Assembly: GCF_030272615.1 (NCBI RefSeq)
Contig: NC_081409.1
Span: forward strand, 618,809,255 to 618,869,254
Length of the DNA stretch: 60,000 nt
Direction of reading: 5' to 3'
DNA from: Cryptomeria japonica
Lineage: Eukaryota > Streptophyta > Pinopsida > Cupressales > Cupressaceae
Under the pieces are notes generated by a model. It had not been told where the DNA came from. It ran no database searches and worked only from the letters and a program-made list of their open reading frames with translations. Positions 11,110 to 23,268 of this stretch are shown one piece after another (within the stretch, counting starts at the first letter, position 1; each line of letters begins with the position of its first letter). Made by a program: the position numbers and the translations under genes.

Positions 11110-12884
11110 CATTATGTATTCAGCCTGTAGGCCATACTTAGGACAGACAGTCCAATTTTGTATTCTAATATTGTTTTGATATATGATATGATATGCATTG
11201 ATATGATGGGATGCAATGTGTTATGACTTATGTTTATTTTCCATGTATGGATGTCTTATGCACTGTTTATGTACTATTGTTGAACATGTATGGATATATT
11301 TTGATGTGTTTTTTGATGAATTTATGAAATGGATAAAATGCTTCATATGATGCTTGAGATAATGCAAATGTACTAATCAATGAATGCAGGATGCAGCTTA
11401 TGTTTATTTGGAGATCAAAGAACTAGACCGAATTGACTACCCAAACTGATGGAAGAAATGTTAGTAAGAGGAAATTAGATAGAGGATAGTTAGAGACAAA
11501 GAAAAAACTTGCTTTCACCAATGCACTTTGTAAGTGAGAACCTTTATTTGATATAGCAAAGCGGATGCAGAGCATCATGGCATTAAAGGCCAGAGCTGAA
11601 ACGCAACCCCTTTTGCAAAATACAGACACATCACACACAAGGAATGAGTGAAGCATCCTAGGGTGCATACATCAAGGGTCAAGGTATGTGTGGCCTTCAC
11701 AAAGTGAACATACTTATCACAAACACCCAATGATATAACTACCCCAGTTTGTGACAAACATTCCACAAATAGCAAACACCACAAAAAAAAGGACCATGAA
11801 CCATCCCAGTCACTCTAAATCACTTAGTGACATCATCGAGCAACATAGGAACATGATCGAAAATAAATCAATAAATGATAAGACTCACTAATTCCAACAA
11901 GTCAAACAAACGTCTTGATCTTTATTGTCAAAAGTTGAAAGTGTTGATAGGACGATCATGCTGTCTAGTTTCAGGGAATTCGGTACCCCGTCTAAGATAG
12001 GACACAGTCTGGTTTCGAGTATACCACACCCTATATAAGACCCATGATAGTAGTGGCAAGGACAAATAATATTGATGTTGATGTTCGATTGATAAGACAA
12101 TTGTGATCAGTTTGAATGTCTGGTTTGATTGAAAAAGTTCATCTAATAATGCATGATTTATAGTAAAGAGCAGTGTGTGATTGAGAGTCGTTGGAGGTAT
12201 GCTCAGTGATCTGTCTATGTACAAAGGGGATGTTTTTGTTTTGTTTTTCGAGTTTTACAATTTTTGTTTTGTCAGGACTTTACTTGACTTTTTAGGGGTT
12301 TATTTCAGGACATTTTTCAATTTTTTTGATTTTTTTTTTTTAGCTTTTTAGGACATTATTTGATTTTTATGATTTTTTCAGGACATTTTTCCATTTTTAT
12401 GATTTTGTTTAGGACATTTTGCTGATTGAAAGCTCTAGTAATTGATCATGACAAGGGGCGTGCACCCAATGAACATTTGAAAAATATAGACAGCGACCAG
12501 GACCGAAACATATGCACAAGGACTAGAACCTGAGTATGCAAGACAATGATAATTGACCAATCACAGGCCTGGAATAGAACATTGGGTCAGAGCAAGGATA
12601 AGCATGATAAACCTGCAGAGAAAAAGTATAGCTAGGGGTCATGATAGATGACAGAGCAATAATATTTTACACATGGCGCCTATTTGCCAGGTTTTCACCA
12701 TGGTACTTGCCCAAAGCGCCTGTTTGCTAGGTTTTCACTAGAGGGCGACTTATTTTTCTTTACTTTTGTTTGTCTTTTCAATTTTTTTCACTTTTTTTGT
12801 ATTTTATTTATTTTATTTTTTTTGAGCTTTTTGATGTTTTTTGTATTTTTTCAGGATCATATTTAAAGAACTGTTGATAGAAAA
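11110..12884. other. Gypsy-A non-coding region between integrase and the PMD frame
   Basis: No gene is recognised. At 12250-12425 the plus strand is very T-rich, with loose repeats of an aggacatttttc...tttttatgatttt unit. At about 12672-12745 the phrase GCGCCTATTTGCCAGGTTTT recurs after about 45 bp as gcgcctgtttgctaggtttt. Read on the minus strand this is a duplicated GTGAAAACC...AGGCGC motif, which I associate with the region downstream of integrase in Tat-type elements. The phenylalanine-rich plus-strand frame at 12684-12866 is a product of the T-rich sequence. Confidence 0.5.
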
Positions 12885-14249
12885 CTATGCCCAGTACTTG
12901 TGAAGGTGCATACTATTGACTGGGTCTGACAAAGGTTCACCTTCTGGGGTGGCAAGCTGATATGCCCCCAAGCCATAGGCTGTAGTAACTATGAAAGGCC
13001 CAACCCAATTAGGTTCAAACTTTCCTTTAATGATGTCAGTAGATTGTGCATTCTTGGGGTTTGCCTTTAAAACTAGATCTCCCACTTTGAAGTGTTGCCC
13101 TTTGACCTTCTTATTATAAGAGCAATGGAGATGGTTTTGATATACTTGCAAATGTGTCAGGGTTGTCTGACATTTCTCATCTAACATCTCAAGCTGATGC
13201 AACTGAGAGACTCTATGCATTTCATCATCAATCAAATGTTGCAAGGAAACACGCAAATAAGGAATCTCCACTTTCAAGGGTAAAATGGCTTCCGCACCAT
13301 ACACCAAGGAATAAGGTGTTGCGCCAGTAGGTGTGCGGATAGAAGTGCGATAAGCCCATAGTGCTGGATTCAACTGTACATACCAATCTTGACTAGCATC
13401 ATTGACAACCTTTTTCAAGATCTTGATAATGGTTTTATTTGATGTTTCGGCTTGACCATTACCCTGTGGATAGTAGGGACTTGAGAAATGGTGTTGAATG
13501 TGAAACTTTTCATAGAGTTCCTTGACATCTTTGTTCTTGAATGGATGGCCATTATCTGTGACAATTGCAAGGGAAACCCCATATCGGCAGATGATATAAT
13601 TCAATAGGAATTTTGAAATTTGCACACCAGTGATATAGGTCATAGGAATATCCTCGATCCATTTTGTAAAGTACCCTGTGGTTGTAATGATAAACTTGTG
13701 TCCATTTGCCATTGTCGGGTGAATCTTGCCAATAAGATCCAATCCCCATTGAGAAAAGGGCCACAGAGATATGACAAAATGAAGTTCTTGGGCTGGTTCA
13801 TGAATGTAATTTCCATGGATTTGGGATTTGTAGCACTTCTTGACAAAATCATGAACATCTTTTTCCAGAGTGGGCCAATAATACCCAGCACAAACCAACT
13901 TTTTGGCTAAGCTCAGACCATTGAAATGGCCCCCACATATACCATCATGAACCTCACGTAAAGTTGTTTGTGCTTCGTCAGAATCCAAACACCTGAGGAG
14001 GGTATGGTCAAAGGAAAGATGGTAAAGGGTGTCGGCAATAATGACATATTTGGTTGTCTGTCGGATGAAGGCCCAGCGTTGGTTAGAAGAAAGGTTAGGT
14101 GGTAAGGTTTGGGATTTCAAATATTGATAGATGTCATTGTACCATAGGGAATTAGGACCAACAAGAACACACATCACATCTGTTGTCAGAATTTCAAAAG
14201 AAGGGACAAGCAACTGTTCAACCAAAAATTCACATCTATCCATATTGTG
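12885..14249 (-). pseudogene. Gypsy-A integrase
   Basis: Integrase inserts the cDNA into the host genome. The frame is open here, as the C-terminal part of an open stretch at 12885-14414. The N-terminal zinc finger has HDGICGGHF, but its last cysteine is lost (CYKSQIHG where CxxC is expected). The DDE core is complete: Asp in WGLDLIGKI, Asp in IVTDNGHPF and Glu in NGQAETSNK. A C-terminal domain with GKFEPNWVGPFIV follows, and the frame ends in TAG at 12885-12887. No chromodomain is seen, as expected for the Tat branch. Confidence 0.9.
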
Positions 14250-14640
14250 GGGCAGATTTATCATGGAAGCAATAGTGGCCATCGCATCTACCAACTTGTT
14301 TTGAATTCTGGGAACTTGACTGAAATGGATAGCTGTAAATTTTGTCTTGAAGAAATCTACCATGTGCTTGTAAGGAATAAGCTTTTCATCTTTTGTTTTG
14401 TAGTCATCATTCACTTGATGGATGACTAACTGAGAATCTCCATAGACTTGTAAATGTGTGATATTTCAGTGGATGGCTACTCGGAGTCCTATGACTAGAG
14501 CTTCATATTCGGCAATGTTATTGGTACAATGAAAAGTTATTCTGTAGAATTTTGGAATAGCATCACCTTGAGGGGTGATAAACAATATACCTACTCCGGA
14601 CCTGAATTTGGTATGGGATCCATCAAAATATAACTTCCAT
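14250..14640 (-). pseudogene. Gypsy-A second (archaeal-type) RNase H
   Basis: This domain lies between the retroviral-type RNase H and integrase, the usual Tat arrangement. It starts WKLYFDGSHTKFRSGVGI. The catalytic acids can be seen in YFDGS, NIAEYEAL, VYGDSQLV and KLVDAMAT. One in-frame TGA falls between IAIH and NITHL near 14466. Otherwise the frame is continuous with integrase. It is compared below with Gypsy-B, where the same type of domain precedes RT. Confidence 0.85.
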
Positions 14641-15441
14641 TCATTAGAAGATGTGAGAGCAAAGACTGATTCATCTGAAAAATTGGTCAACATGGGATGA
14701 TCATCATAAATAGGTGCCTTTGCAAGTTGATCCACTATGATTTGTCCTTTTATTGCCTTTCGCTCAATGTACTTAATATCAAACTCACTGAGGATCATAA
14801 TCCACTTTGCTAGGTGACCTATCAAAGGTACCCTGCTAAGCAAGTATTTCAAGGGATCAATTTTTGCAACTAGCAATGTCTGATGATTTAACATATAGTG
14901 TCACAGCTTCTATGTTGCAAATACCACTACTAAACATGCCTGTTCAATAGTTGAATAATTCAGCTCATAACCCACTAGTGTTTGACTGATATAATAAATA
15001 GCCCGTTCTTTGCCTTTCTCATCTTGTTCGGCCAAGAGAACTCCTAGTGCCATTTCAATTGCAGAAATATACAATATGAACGACTTCCCTTCTATAGGAG
15101 GCATTAGAATAGGTGGCGACAACAAATAATCCTTAAGAGTTTGAAATGTTGATTGACATTGCTCAGTCCATTTAAAAGTGACTCCTTTATGCAATAAATG
15201 CTGGAAGGGATGACATTTGTCTACCAATTGAGCTATAAACTGGCGGATTGACTATAGCTTTCCTTTTAGACTTCTTAGTTGACGGAGATTGGAAGGAGGA
15301 GGCATATCCATTATTGCTCTAACCTTGGCAGGGTCTACTTCGATGCCTCTATGAGAAACAATGTACCCTAATAATTTGCCGGCTGTGACACCAAAGACAC
15401 ACTTCTTTGGATTGAGTCTAAGCTTGTAAGTTTCCATTCAG
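14641..15441 (-). pseudogene. Gypsy-A RT thumb and retroviral-type RNase H
   Basis: Going down the minus strand, RT connection sequence (RLNPKKCVFGVTAGKLLGYI) is followed by the RNase H region with YISQTLVGYELNYS and LSRVPLIGHLAKW. In-frame stops occur near 15243 (probably CAG to TAG) and near 14901 (TGA). The pieces share one frame with integrase. The RNase H Asp expected near FILYISAIEMALG is not evident, as in many Tat elements that rely on the second RNase H. Confidence 0.85.
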
Positions 15442-16542
15442 TCAAAGATTGGGACTATCTCTTGTGACGGATTTGCACAATAAGTCATCAACATAATCTT
15501 CCATCAAAGTGTGCATAAAATCATGGAAAATTGTCGTCATAGCTCTTTGATATGTTGCTCCAGCATTTTTAAGACCAAAGGGCATCACATTCCAGCAGTA
15601 AGTACCCGAAGCACATGTGAATGCAGTCTTATGTTGATCTTCAGGAGCAATGCGAATTTGATTATGTCTAGAAAAACCATCCATCAATGATAGCATCTCA
15701 TATCTGGTAGTCATGTCAACTATGATGTCAATATTTGGCAGTGGAAAGTCATCTTTAGGGCATGCTTTATTGAGATCCCTAAAATCCGTATAGATCCTGA
15801 TGCCCCTAGTTACCTTGCTAACTCGTACCAAATTTGAAATCCAGTCTGCATAATCAATGGGTCTGATAAAGCCCACATCTAATAATTTTTTTAGTTCTAC
15901 CTTGACCAAGAGAGCCACCTGAGGATGCATCTTTCTGAGTTTCTCTTTGACAGGCTTAGCATCTGATTTTAATGGCAAGTGATGGAGGACTAATTCTGGA
16001 TCAAGGCCGGGCATATCTGCATAGGACCATGCAAAACTGATCTTCTTCTCAAGAAAGAAATTGACAAAATCTATCTTTTCCTGTTTTGATAGAGAAGCAG
16101 CGAAATGAATGACCTTAGGGTTGTCAGGTGTACCCAAATTTATCTCTTTGGTCATTTCCACAAGCAATGTTCATTTATCCTGACTTGACGAGGGTACGTC
16201 CAATCTTCCACCTTTGGGCACCTTAGAGAGGTTTTCACCTGTAGGTACGTCTTTTATTTTTACTTTTTCATGATCAAAGAGTGCCTTACAGTTTTCACTC
16301 AAAGACCTATTCATTTGATTTTTTACTTTTTCTTTTTCATTTTTATTACTAGAAGATGGAGTCGACTCCCCAAAATATGCTATGGAATCTAGATCAATAG
16401 CAAACCTTGCCTTATGATCACCTTGTGGTATGCCTTCCCGTAGTCCCATAAATTCAGCAATTGCTTCGTCATTTTGAAAACAATCTAATGTGAGTGGTTC
16501 ATGTTGGTCATGTTGGATAACCTGAGGATAGACAAGGGGCAT
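15442..16542 (-). pseudogene. Gypsy-A reverse transcriptase
   Basis: Reverse transcriptase copies element RNA into DNA. An open frame at 15442-16167 includes YTDFRDLNKACPKDDFPLP, MPFGLKNAGATYQRAM and an intact catalytic YVDD near 15490. A stop (TAA) at 16168-16170 separates it from an upstream open piece (16171-16542) in the same frame. The only frameshift in the whole gag-pol of Gypsy-A lies near 15440-15470, just after YVDD. Confidence 0.9.
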
Positions 16543-17961
16543 GTCATCATCAATTTTAAGGAGAGAAAGGGCTGAGATGGTAAAGATGTAAATGTCTGTG
16601 GTATCACTGTCTAAACTACTCGTATCTGATTCAGAGCTTGGGTCCTAGAATGACTCTATCCAAGCGTTAGGACATGTTTTGGGAGGGGGAGTTATTTCAT
16701 GTTTGTCTTCCATGGGCAAATCATCGGGGTCAAGGAAAACATTGTCAAGGGCATAGGAGCTAGAAGAAAAGGAACTCCACTCCCATTGATTGGAATCAGT
16801 TTTGGGTTGGGTATCCTCAGGTGTCATTTCATCATCAGAGTCATGCCCATTTCTACACATGGTCACTTTGGTAGACGAGGGTCCAATTCACAATGGTACA
16901 AAACCTAACCCTAAAGTTGGAGGTCACATCTTGGGTATAATAGGTTCTAGTCTTCCTTTCTTGTCAGGGCCCAAACCATTGCAACCATCATATCCTTTCT
17001 TCTGCAGCATAGTAAATCCTTTACCATACCGCTCCACTGGCAACCTAATAGGTGGGGTCTTAGTTGGATCCTTATAAAGCCAATCTATGACATCATCATC
17101 CAAAGTTTCTTTGTCAAGTTCACCCCATCTGGTAAATGTAGTGGGGGACTGATATTGAATGACTATCTTAGGTTCCTTTTGCAACAAATGTGGTTTGCCA
17201 TGTGATTTTGGAGATATTGGTAAATTCCCAATGAGGAATGTTTGAGCCATTGAATATTCTCCACATCCTTGGTCCTGTATCTTCAATTTTCCTTTGACAA
17301 CATCTAACAATTCATTAGGATCCACATAACTATGTGAGTGGGCCTCTCTATTGACTGGGACTTGTTGTTGTGGGGAATCCTTTAGATTAGCACAAAATTG
17401 AAATGGATTAGGATCTCCTGGAATTGTTATCTCAGTCCCATTGTAAGGATATTTTAAACATTGATGATAAGTGGATGGAACTACTTTCATTGCATGGATC
17501 CACGGATGACCAAGAATCATATTGTAAGGGAGATCGAGGTCTAGGACTTGCAGGAAAGTGTTTTCTATCATTGGACCGATTCTGATAGGCAATGAAATTA
17601 TCCCTTTGGATGGGTGCTCAACATCATCATATGCTTTGATTGTTATTCTTCTGGAAGAATCAATATCACTTTCTATATAACCCAGACCAATGACCACTCT
17701 CAAGGTACAAATATTAAGACCCGCGCCGCCATCTATCAAGACTCGTTGGATTTTGCAATTATGGACAAAGACTTCGAGATGTAATGGATCATTATGAGGG
17801 AGCTTATCAAGAGAAATATCATTATCAGAAAAGGTGAGATGTTGGGAGATGGCTAAATGTCCAATTTGGGCTTGAAACTGGTCAACATCAATGTCTATTG
17901 GGATAGTGGACTCAATTAAAGCTTTATCTAGGACTGCGCGATGCATAGGGGACATTTTCAA
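16543..17961 (-). pseudogene. Gypsy-A protease and G-patch region
   Basis: The aspartic protease is recognised by VLIDGGAGLNIC near 17740 and LPYNMILGHPWIHAMKVVP. The usual D-S/T/N-G is DGG here, so the catalytic Asp remains. Near the end of the open frame (about 16930-17022) the motif GFTMLQKKGYDGCNGLG, followed by a basic stretch and EPI, fits a G-patch, an RNA-binding motif known downstream of protease in some retroelements and betaretroviruses. A TGA separates this piece from the next open piece (16645-16866), an acidic linker. All pieces are in one frame. Confidence 0.82.
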
Positions 17962-20900
17962 TAACTCAAGAATTGATATTTGTGCAGGTGTCTTTCCTAG
18001 ATGATCTAGGAGATTATACTGACTCGCAAGAGTTGATTTGGGTGGAACTATAGGAGGTCCTTTCAGGACTATTTTGGATCGACGAGTGGTGACTGCGCAA
18101 GAAGGATCTTGTCCCTTTATTCTTATGGTGGAAACATACTCACTTGATGCTCAAAAAAAATTGATGACATTGTTATAACCAGTATTTGCATAATTTGTTG
18201 TTTGGGTAGAGTTTGAAGAAGATGCTTTGCCCTTGTCATGATCAAGCAAAGGAGTTTTGAAAATTGTATGATCAGTGTTAGAGGTTGCGTTGGGCAGGTC
18301 TACCTTAATTACTCCTTGATCTAACAAGTCTTGAATCATATGTTTCAATTGAAAACATGATGCGGTTTTATGTCCTTTTGACCGAGGGTATTCACAATAT
18401 GCATTATCATTCCACCAATGCGGCTTTACCAATGGTTCTGCCTTGATATCTGGTAACTTGATAAATTTTGCTTGTATTAATTATTTCATTACTGACTCAA
18501 TAGGCTCTCCCAATGGCGTAAACTGTCGAGTAGGTCCATCCCTTGATCAAAAAGGTTTGCATTGCTGGTTTTGTTGCTGACCTTGTTGTTGATTATATTG
18601 TTGAGTGTATTGTTGATATGGTGGTTGTTGAGTAACATTGCTCACTGGTGTTTGATTTTGTTCCATAGTTGACATATTAGGAGCACTCAATTTCTTTATT
18701 GTGAATGGGGGTTGATTTGCATTCACCGCTCTTGGGTCAACAACTCCATCATTAGTGACATTCTTATTTTTGTACCAAAATCTATTTCTATCCCCTGAGT
18801 TGTTTGTGTTGTCACTGTCTTTGTTGAGCTTAATGATTCCCTTAGCTACAAGAGTAGTTTCAATGTTCATCCCTTTCTTAATGAGTTTCTCAATGGTACT
18901 GGGACTTTTCAATTTGAGTTCAGACATCATTTCTGGGACCAAATTTTGAATAAATAAGTTCACTTGTTGTTCTTCAGGTATATCTAGGGAAGAACGACTA
19001 TACAAGATTCACCATCGTTGCAAGAAAGTCACTAATGGTTCGCCTTTCTTTTGCTTGGTGTTTCATAAATCTGACATGGTCACATCACTGTCAATGTTGA
19101 ATGCGAAGTGAGATATAAACTTTTGAGCCAATTCTGACCAAGTCTTTATATTCCCTGGCAAATGCGAATACCAATCCATGGCTTGTCCCGTGAGACTTCA
19201 TGCAAACAAGCACATTAAATATGTTTCCTCATAACTCACTTCAGTACATGCCGTGAAAAATGCTCAAATATGGTCTTTTGGATTGCCAGTCCCCTTATAT
19301 TTATCAAAATTGGGTGCCTCAAAATGCTTAGGGAAGGGAGGCATGTACAAGCTATTGTCAAATGGATTAGGACATAAATCTTGATCTGTGTACAACTTCT
19401 TTGTTCCTTTGGTTTCCAATGTGTCAACTTGTCATTGCAACTTCTCAAGCTATTGTGCAAATGCGTTAGGTAGTGAAGATTTTGGAAGTTCATCATTTAC
19501 TCTTGGGTGTACGCTTTGTCGATACATCCTATTTCCCATCGGTTGTTGATGCTCTGAAATTGCCGTCTTTGGTGTCTCTGGCATATAATGTTCTTGGTAC
19601 ACCTCTTGTTGTGGTGGTTGTGCCATGCCTTGATATTGACCTTGTTGTTGTGCTTCTTGTGGTGGAATAATCATTTGTAACCTAGGTTGATATTGCAATT
19701 GAGGGTGTTGTTGATATTGCACCGACGTCAATTGCGGTTGTGAAGTATGATAACTTGTTTGTCTTGGCACATATTGAGGCACATGTTGTTGTTGATGCTG
19801 ATGAATCATAATTTGTTGAATTTGTGCCAATTGTTGTTGTCTCGGTGTAAACCCCATCATTTGCAAAAAGCTTTGTTTGGGAAGTTTTTGTTGTTTCTCC
19901 TTTAGATGGGGTATGGCACTTGCATTGACTTGTTGTGTTGTTTGTCCAATCCACTATGGTGGTTGCAAGTTTGAATTAACTTGCAATGGTGTAGAAGGTG
20001 CTGCAACTTGTTGTTGAATGCGATATTGTTGTTGTTGTGCATTGTTTGTTTGCACATTCGATTGTGCCTTTTGTGTATTACTAAATTGTTGTAACATTTG
20101 TTGTTGGTGCAAACCACTATTTGTGGCTCTTTGTGTTGCCATTATTGAAGGATTTGTCACAATAGTTTGCATAACAGGTACTTGAGTATTTGGCAAATAT
20201 ATTGAACTTAATGGGACATAGGAACTTTGTTGCATTGTGGAATTGTTTTGGACATTGGTGAGATCAGGCATTCCAGTCGTAAAACTTTCTTGCATCTTAG
20301 ATTTTGATCCAATTTTATGCATGAAAGGAACCACTTCTTGTTGAGGGACAGCTATCAATATTTGTGTGGTCCTCATTTGATCTTGTGTTACAGGTGTTGT
20401 GTTAAATAGTGGATTATTTATTGTTTCAAATGGTGACTTTTGAGGAATAGTCACTGTCAATGCCTTTGAAGCACGTTTACTCATCAAGGTAGGTTGAGTT
20501 TCTTGTTGCACATTTTCTTCATTTGGATGTGGAGAGAAACTTAATAGCTCACCACCTTGTTGTTTTTGCACATTGATTTGCTCACTTGAGGAGGTCACAT
20601 TACTCATCATGTCAAGATATTTTTGTGGGAACATCTTAAAGACCTTGTTCAAGAATTTATCCATCTTTTTCGTCAACTTTGGATCTTTAAGGAACATATG
20701 AACATCATTGGAAGCATTGGAATCTGATGAAGAATCTGGTAAAATACTTGGATTTGTCTCCTATTGAATGCCTTGATCTGAACCAAATCCTTGTGAAAGA
20801 GTTTGTTCCTCATATAATGTTTGAGTTTGAATGTCATGCTGCAGGTTTGGTTGATTCCAATCAAAAGGTACATTTCCTCTTGGTGTTGGTGGAACACTCC

Positions 20901-21108
20901 CATGTCCTGGTTTCATGGGTACAAACACTGGTTCATATAATGGAGGTGGTCCAAGTTGAACCATTCCATATGGTGGTAATGATGTGTTTGATGAACCTTC
21001 AATTTGTACTATTTGAGTAGGTTGAAACTGTGAGTTTGATATGTTGTCAATAGGTTGATACGTCGGTTCACCAATCTTCTTAGATTTTGACCTTGTTTCA
21101 ACAGGCAT
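17962..21108 (-). pseudogene. Gypsy-A gag with long glutamine-rich N-terminus
   Basis: The polyprotein probably starts at the ATG at 21108 (MPVETRSKSKKIGEP). About 550 residues rich in Gln and Pro follow, with runs such as QQQYRIQQQ, encoded by CAA and CAG repeats. The conserved capsid region lies at about 19300-18550 and includes YKGTGNPKDH, WSELAQKFISHF and IPEEQQVNLFIQNL. A zinc-knuckle-like YCEYPRSKGHKTASC follows near 18390. In-frame stops are mainly TAG and TGA (for example at 20761, 19954, 19450 and 18547). There is no frameshift from 21108 down to about 15450, so gag and pol were one polyprotein. Confidence 0.85.
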
Positions 21109-23245
21109 GTCACTTATGCAAATGCAATATTTTTGGAATTTTTCAAGGATAATATATGATATGCAACTAAATGCAAACTAAATAGATGAAAATGCAATCT
21201 ATGGCAAGAATGCAACCTATTGTTTTTGTTGTTTTTCAAGATTTTGACAAACTTTTTGGAATACAAATCTAAAAATGAGACCCTTAGGAAATTGAAATGA
21301 TGTCTAGACCTCAAAGGACAAAAGGACCAAGTGACAAAAGGACAAAATGACAATGTCTCCCCTATATGCTTGGATACTAAGCTAGGTTTGACCAAATGAC
21401 ATGGATGACAAAAAGACAAAAGTTTGATAAGGTCTAGACTTCTTAACAATGACTTAGGGTTTATTCAAAGATTTGGATTACTCAAGTATGACAAAACCTA
21501 GTTTTGACACTATATGCAAAGGGACAATTACTATGCCAACGACCCTAATATGATATGATAATGACCTAATCTTAATGAAGAGACCTAGGGTATGCAAATG
21601 TGACCTAATGTTATGAGGAAAAGGATGCAAATGCAAATGTATGACAATGCCAACCTAAGGCAAAACCTAAGGTTGAATTATGAAATGGTATTGCTCTAAT
21701 GCAAGAGGACACATGCAAATAGATGACCCTTATTGATATGCAAAGGAGTATGACCTAGGTGGAACTTAACCTTGGTAATTGACAATGAATTTGCAAAATG
21801 CAAACCTAGGATGAACCTAAATCTAAGTGACATGAATGTTGAGACAAGATTTTGAAAAATGTTTGACAACCATGTTTGAAGGTGTTTTGAACTTTGTTGA
21901 ATGAAATACTCTTGTGTTTAACCTTGTTTTGAATCAATTTGTCTTGTTTTTGGAAATGAGACACAACTCAACTTTTGACAAGTAAAGAAGACAAGATATT
22001 TTAACTTAGACTCAAGACAATCATGCTCATTCACACATTTGTTATGGTAGGTAAGGATAGTAGGTACTTGAGAGGTAGACTTGTATGAGATTCAAGGAGA
22101 ATACATAGATGCTTGACCCCACAAGCTCCCCTCCACGACACTCACTTCTCAGGGCAGCCAAGCATCAGTCCCCATGGAAATCTCCCCATGGTGAACTTAG
22201 TATCTCTTCCAAGTATCTGAACTCCTCCTTCTCAAGCAACTAGAAGGATTTTTTGGCCTCTAAATACAAGGTGTTTAATAAGGATCTCTGTTAAGCGCTA
22301 CTCCTTGGTGTCACACAAGCGTGATTGAGACATAGGCCCACCAAGATACCAAACAAATGTAGTTGCACAAGCACGATTTAGACTGTGAGGCCCTACTTAG
22401 ATGTTGATATGAGAAAGAGTCCAAGGGTCATCACTTCCCAAGTAACTACAATTCCCACATAAACCTTCCTTCAAAGATTTCACCCTTCAGGTATTTATTT
22501 ATAGTGAGTTAGAATGCCAAGGTACTCTGGCTGTGCTCACTTTGGGTCGTTCCCTTCTTACAATTGTCACTTGCTTGCAAAAGAAAGCAAATGGTCAGGA
22601 AGGCAGGCCCTCTAAAGGTAACACACAATCCAAAACATGAGAATGGTATCGAAGATCTGGATTTCTGATCACCCTAAGAAGGATGAGAGCATACTCTCCT
22701 ACTCCAATGTCAAACTTGACAAACAAAGAGAACACATATTCATTCCATCCTACTTAGAAAACATATTAGGTGCCTAAATAAAAATCACAAACACAAAGTT
22801 TAGTTGGAATATAAGGCAACCTACAAAATCACTAAGTTAGAAGTTTGATTTGTTTGGTCTTTGACTAGCGACCCTACATAAGATTTGTTAGTAGTTGTCA
22901 TTCTTAGTCTTTGTCACCTGTAATTCCAAGGTGCTGCACAGAGTATCAGTACCAAAGAAAACCGAAATACAAGAATAGAATGCAAAACAAAGTAATTTGC
23001 AAGTAAAAACATTGATTTTCACCTCTGTTTTTGTCCTTACACAGGCGCAGAATGTCTTGACATAGGCGCAGATCCCTTTGACATAGGCACAAAATACCTT
23101 GACACAGGCACAAATCCCTTGACACAGGCGCAGATCCCTTTGACACAGGCGTAAAAGTGCCCAGAAAGCCCTGAGTTGCCCTATTTCTTGGGTTTTTACC
23201 TGCAAATCAGCTCAAAAGGCACTCAAAACATGGTTAAATGGTTAT
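21109..23245. other. Gypsy-A 5' leader
   Basis: This is 2.1 kb between the primer-binding site and the gag ATG. No domain-bearing ORF was found. It has many short direct repeats of the gacaaaaggac type (21300-21420) and a tandem array at 23039-23160. Long leaders are common in Tat-branch elements, some of which carry an extra ORF here. I do not see one. Confidence 0.5.
23039..23160. repeat. 21-bp tandem repeat in the Gypsy-A leader
   Basis: About six head-to-tail copies of a 20-22 bp unit, consensus TTGACACAGGCGCAGATCCC, with variants cataggcac and cacaggcgt. It lies 85 bp or so inside the primer-binding site, early in the RNA leader. On the minus strand it reads as a cysteine- and leucine-rich frame (LRLCQGI repeats), which I take as incidental. 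There are no spacers, so it is not a CRISPR. Confidence 0.85.
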
Positions 23246-23263
23246 TTCACATCGGGTTCACCA
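23246..23263 (-). other. Gypsy-A primer-binding site matching tRNA-Trp
   Basis: The minus strand reads TGGTGAACCCGATGTGAA, five bases after the LTR end. The 3' end of plant tRNA-Trp, as I recall it, is TTCACGTCGGGTTCACCA. The match is 17 of 18, the single difference being a C-to-T transition. This would be the minus-strand primer. Confidence 0.8.
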
Positions 23264-23268
23264 AGAAA

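Noticed and set aside
12684-12866. Phenylalanine-rich plus-strand ORF
   Set aside because: It is produced by T-rich low-complexity DNA downstream of Gypsy-A integrase.
19473-20117. Valine- or asparagine/histidine-rich ORFs overlapping Gypsy-A gag
   Set aside because: They are other-frame translations of the CAA/CAG repeat that encodes the glutamine-rich gag N-terminus.
23039-23160. CRISPR-like array
   Set aside because: The 21-bp units are directly abutting, with no unique spacers, in a plant retrotransposon leader.
22888-23205. Cysteine-rich small protein on the minus strand
   Set aside because: The cysteines come from translating the 21-bp tandem repeat, and there is no secretion signal or conserved pattern.
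23246-23263. tRNA-Trp gene fragment
   Set aside because: Only the 3' 18 bases match, and they sit at the exact place of a primer-binding site next to an LTR.
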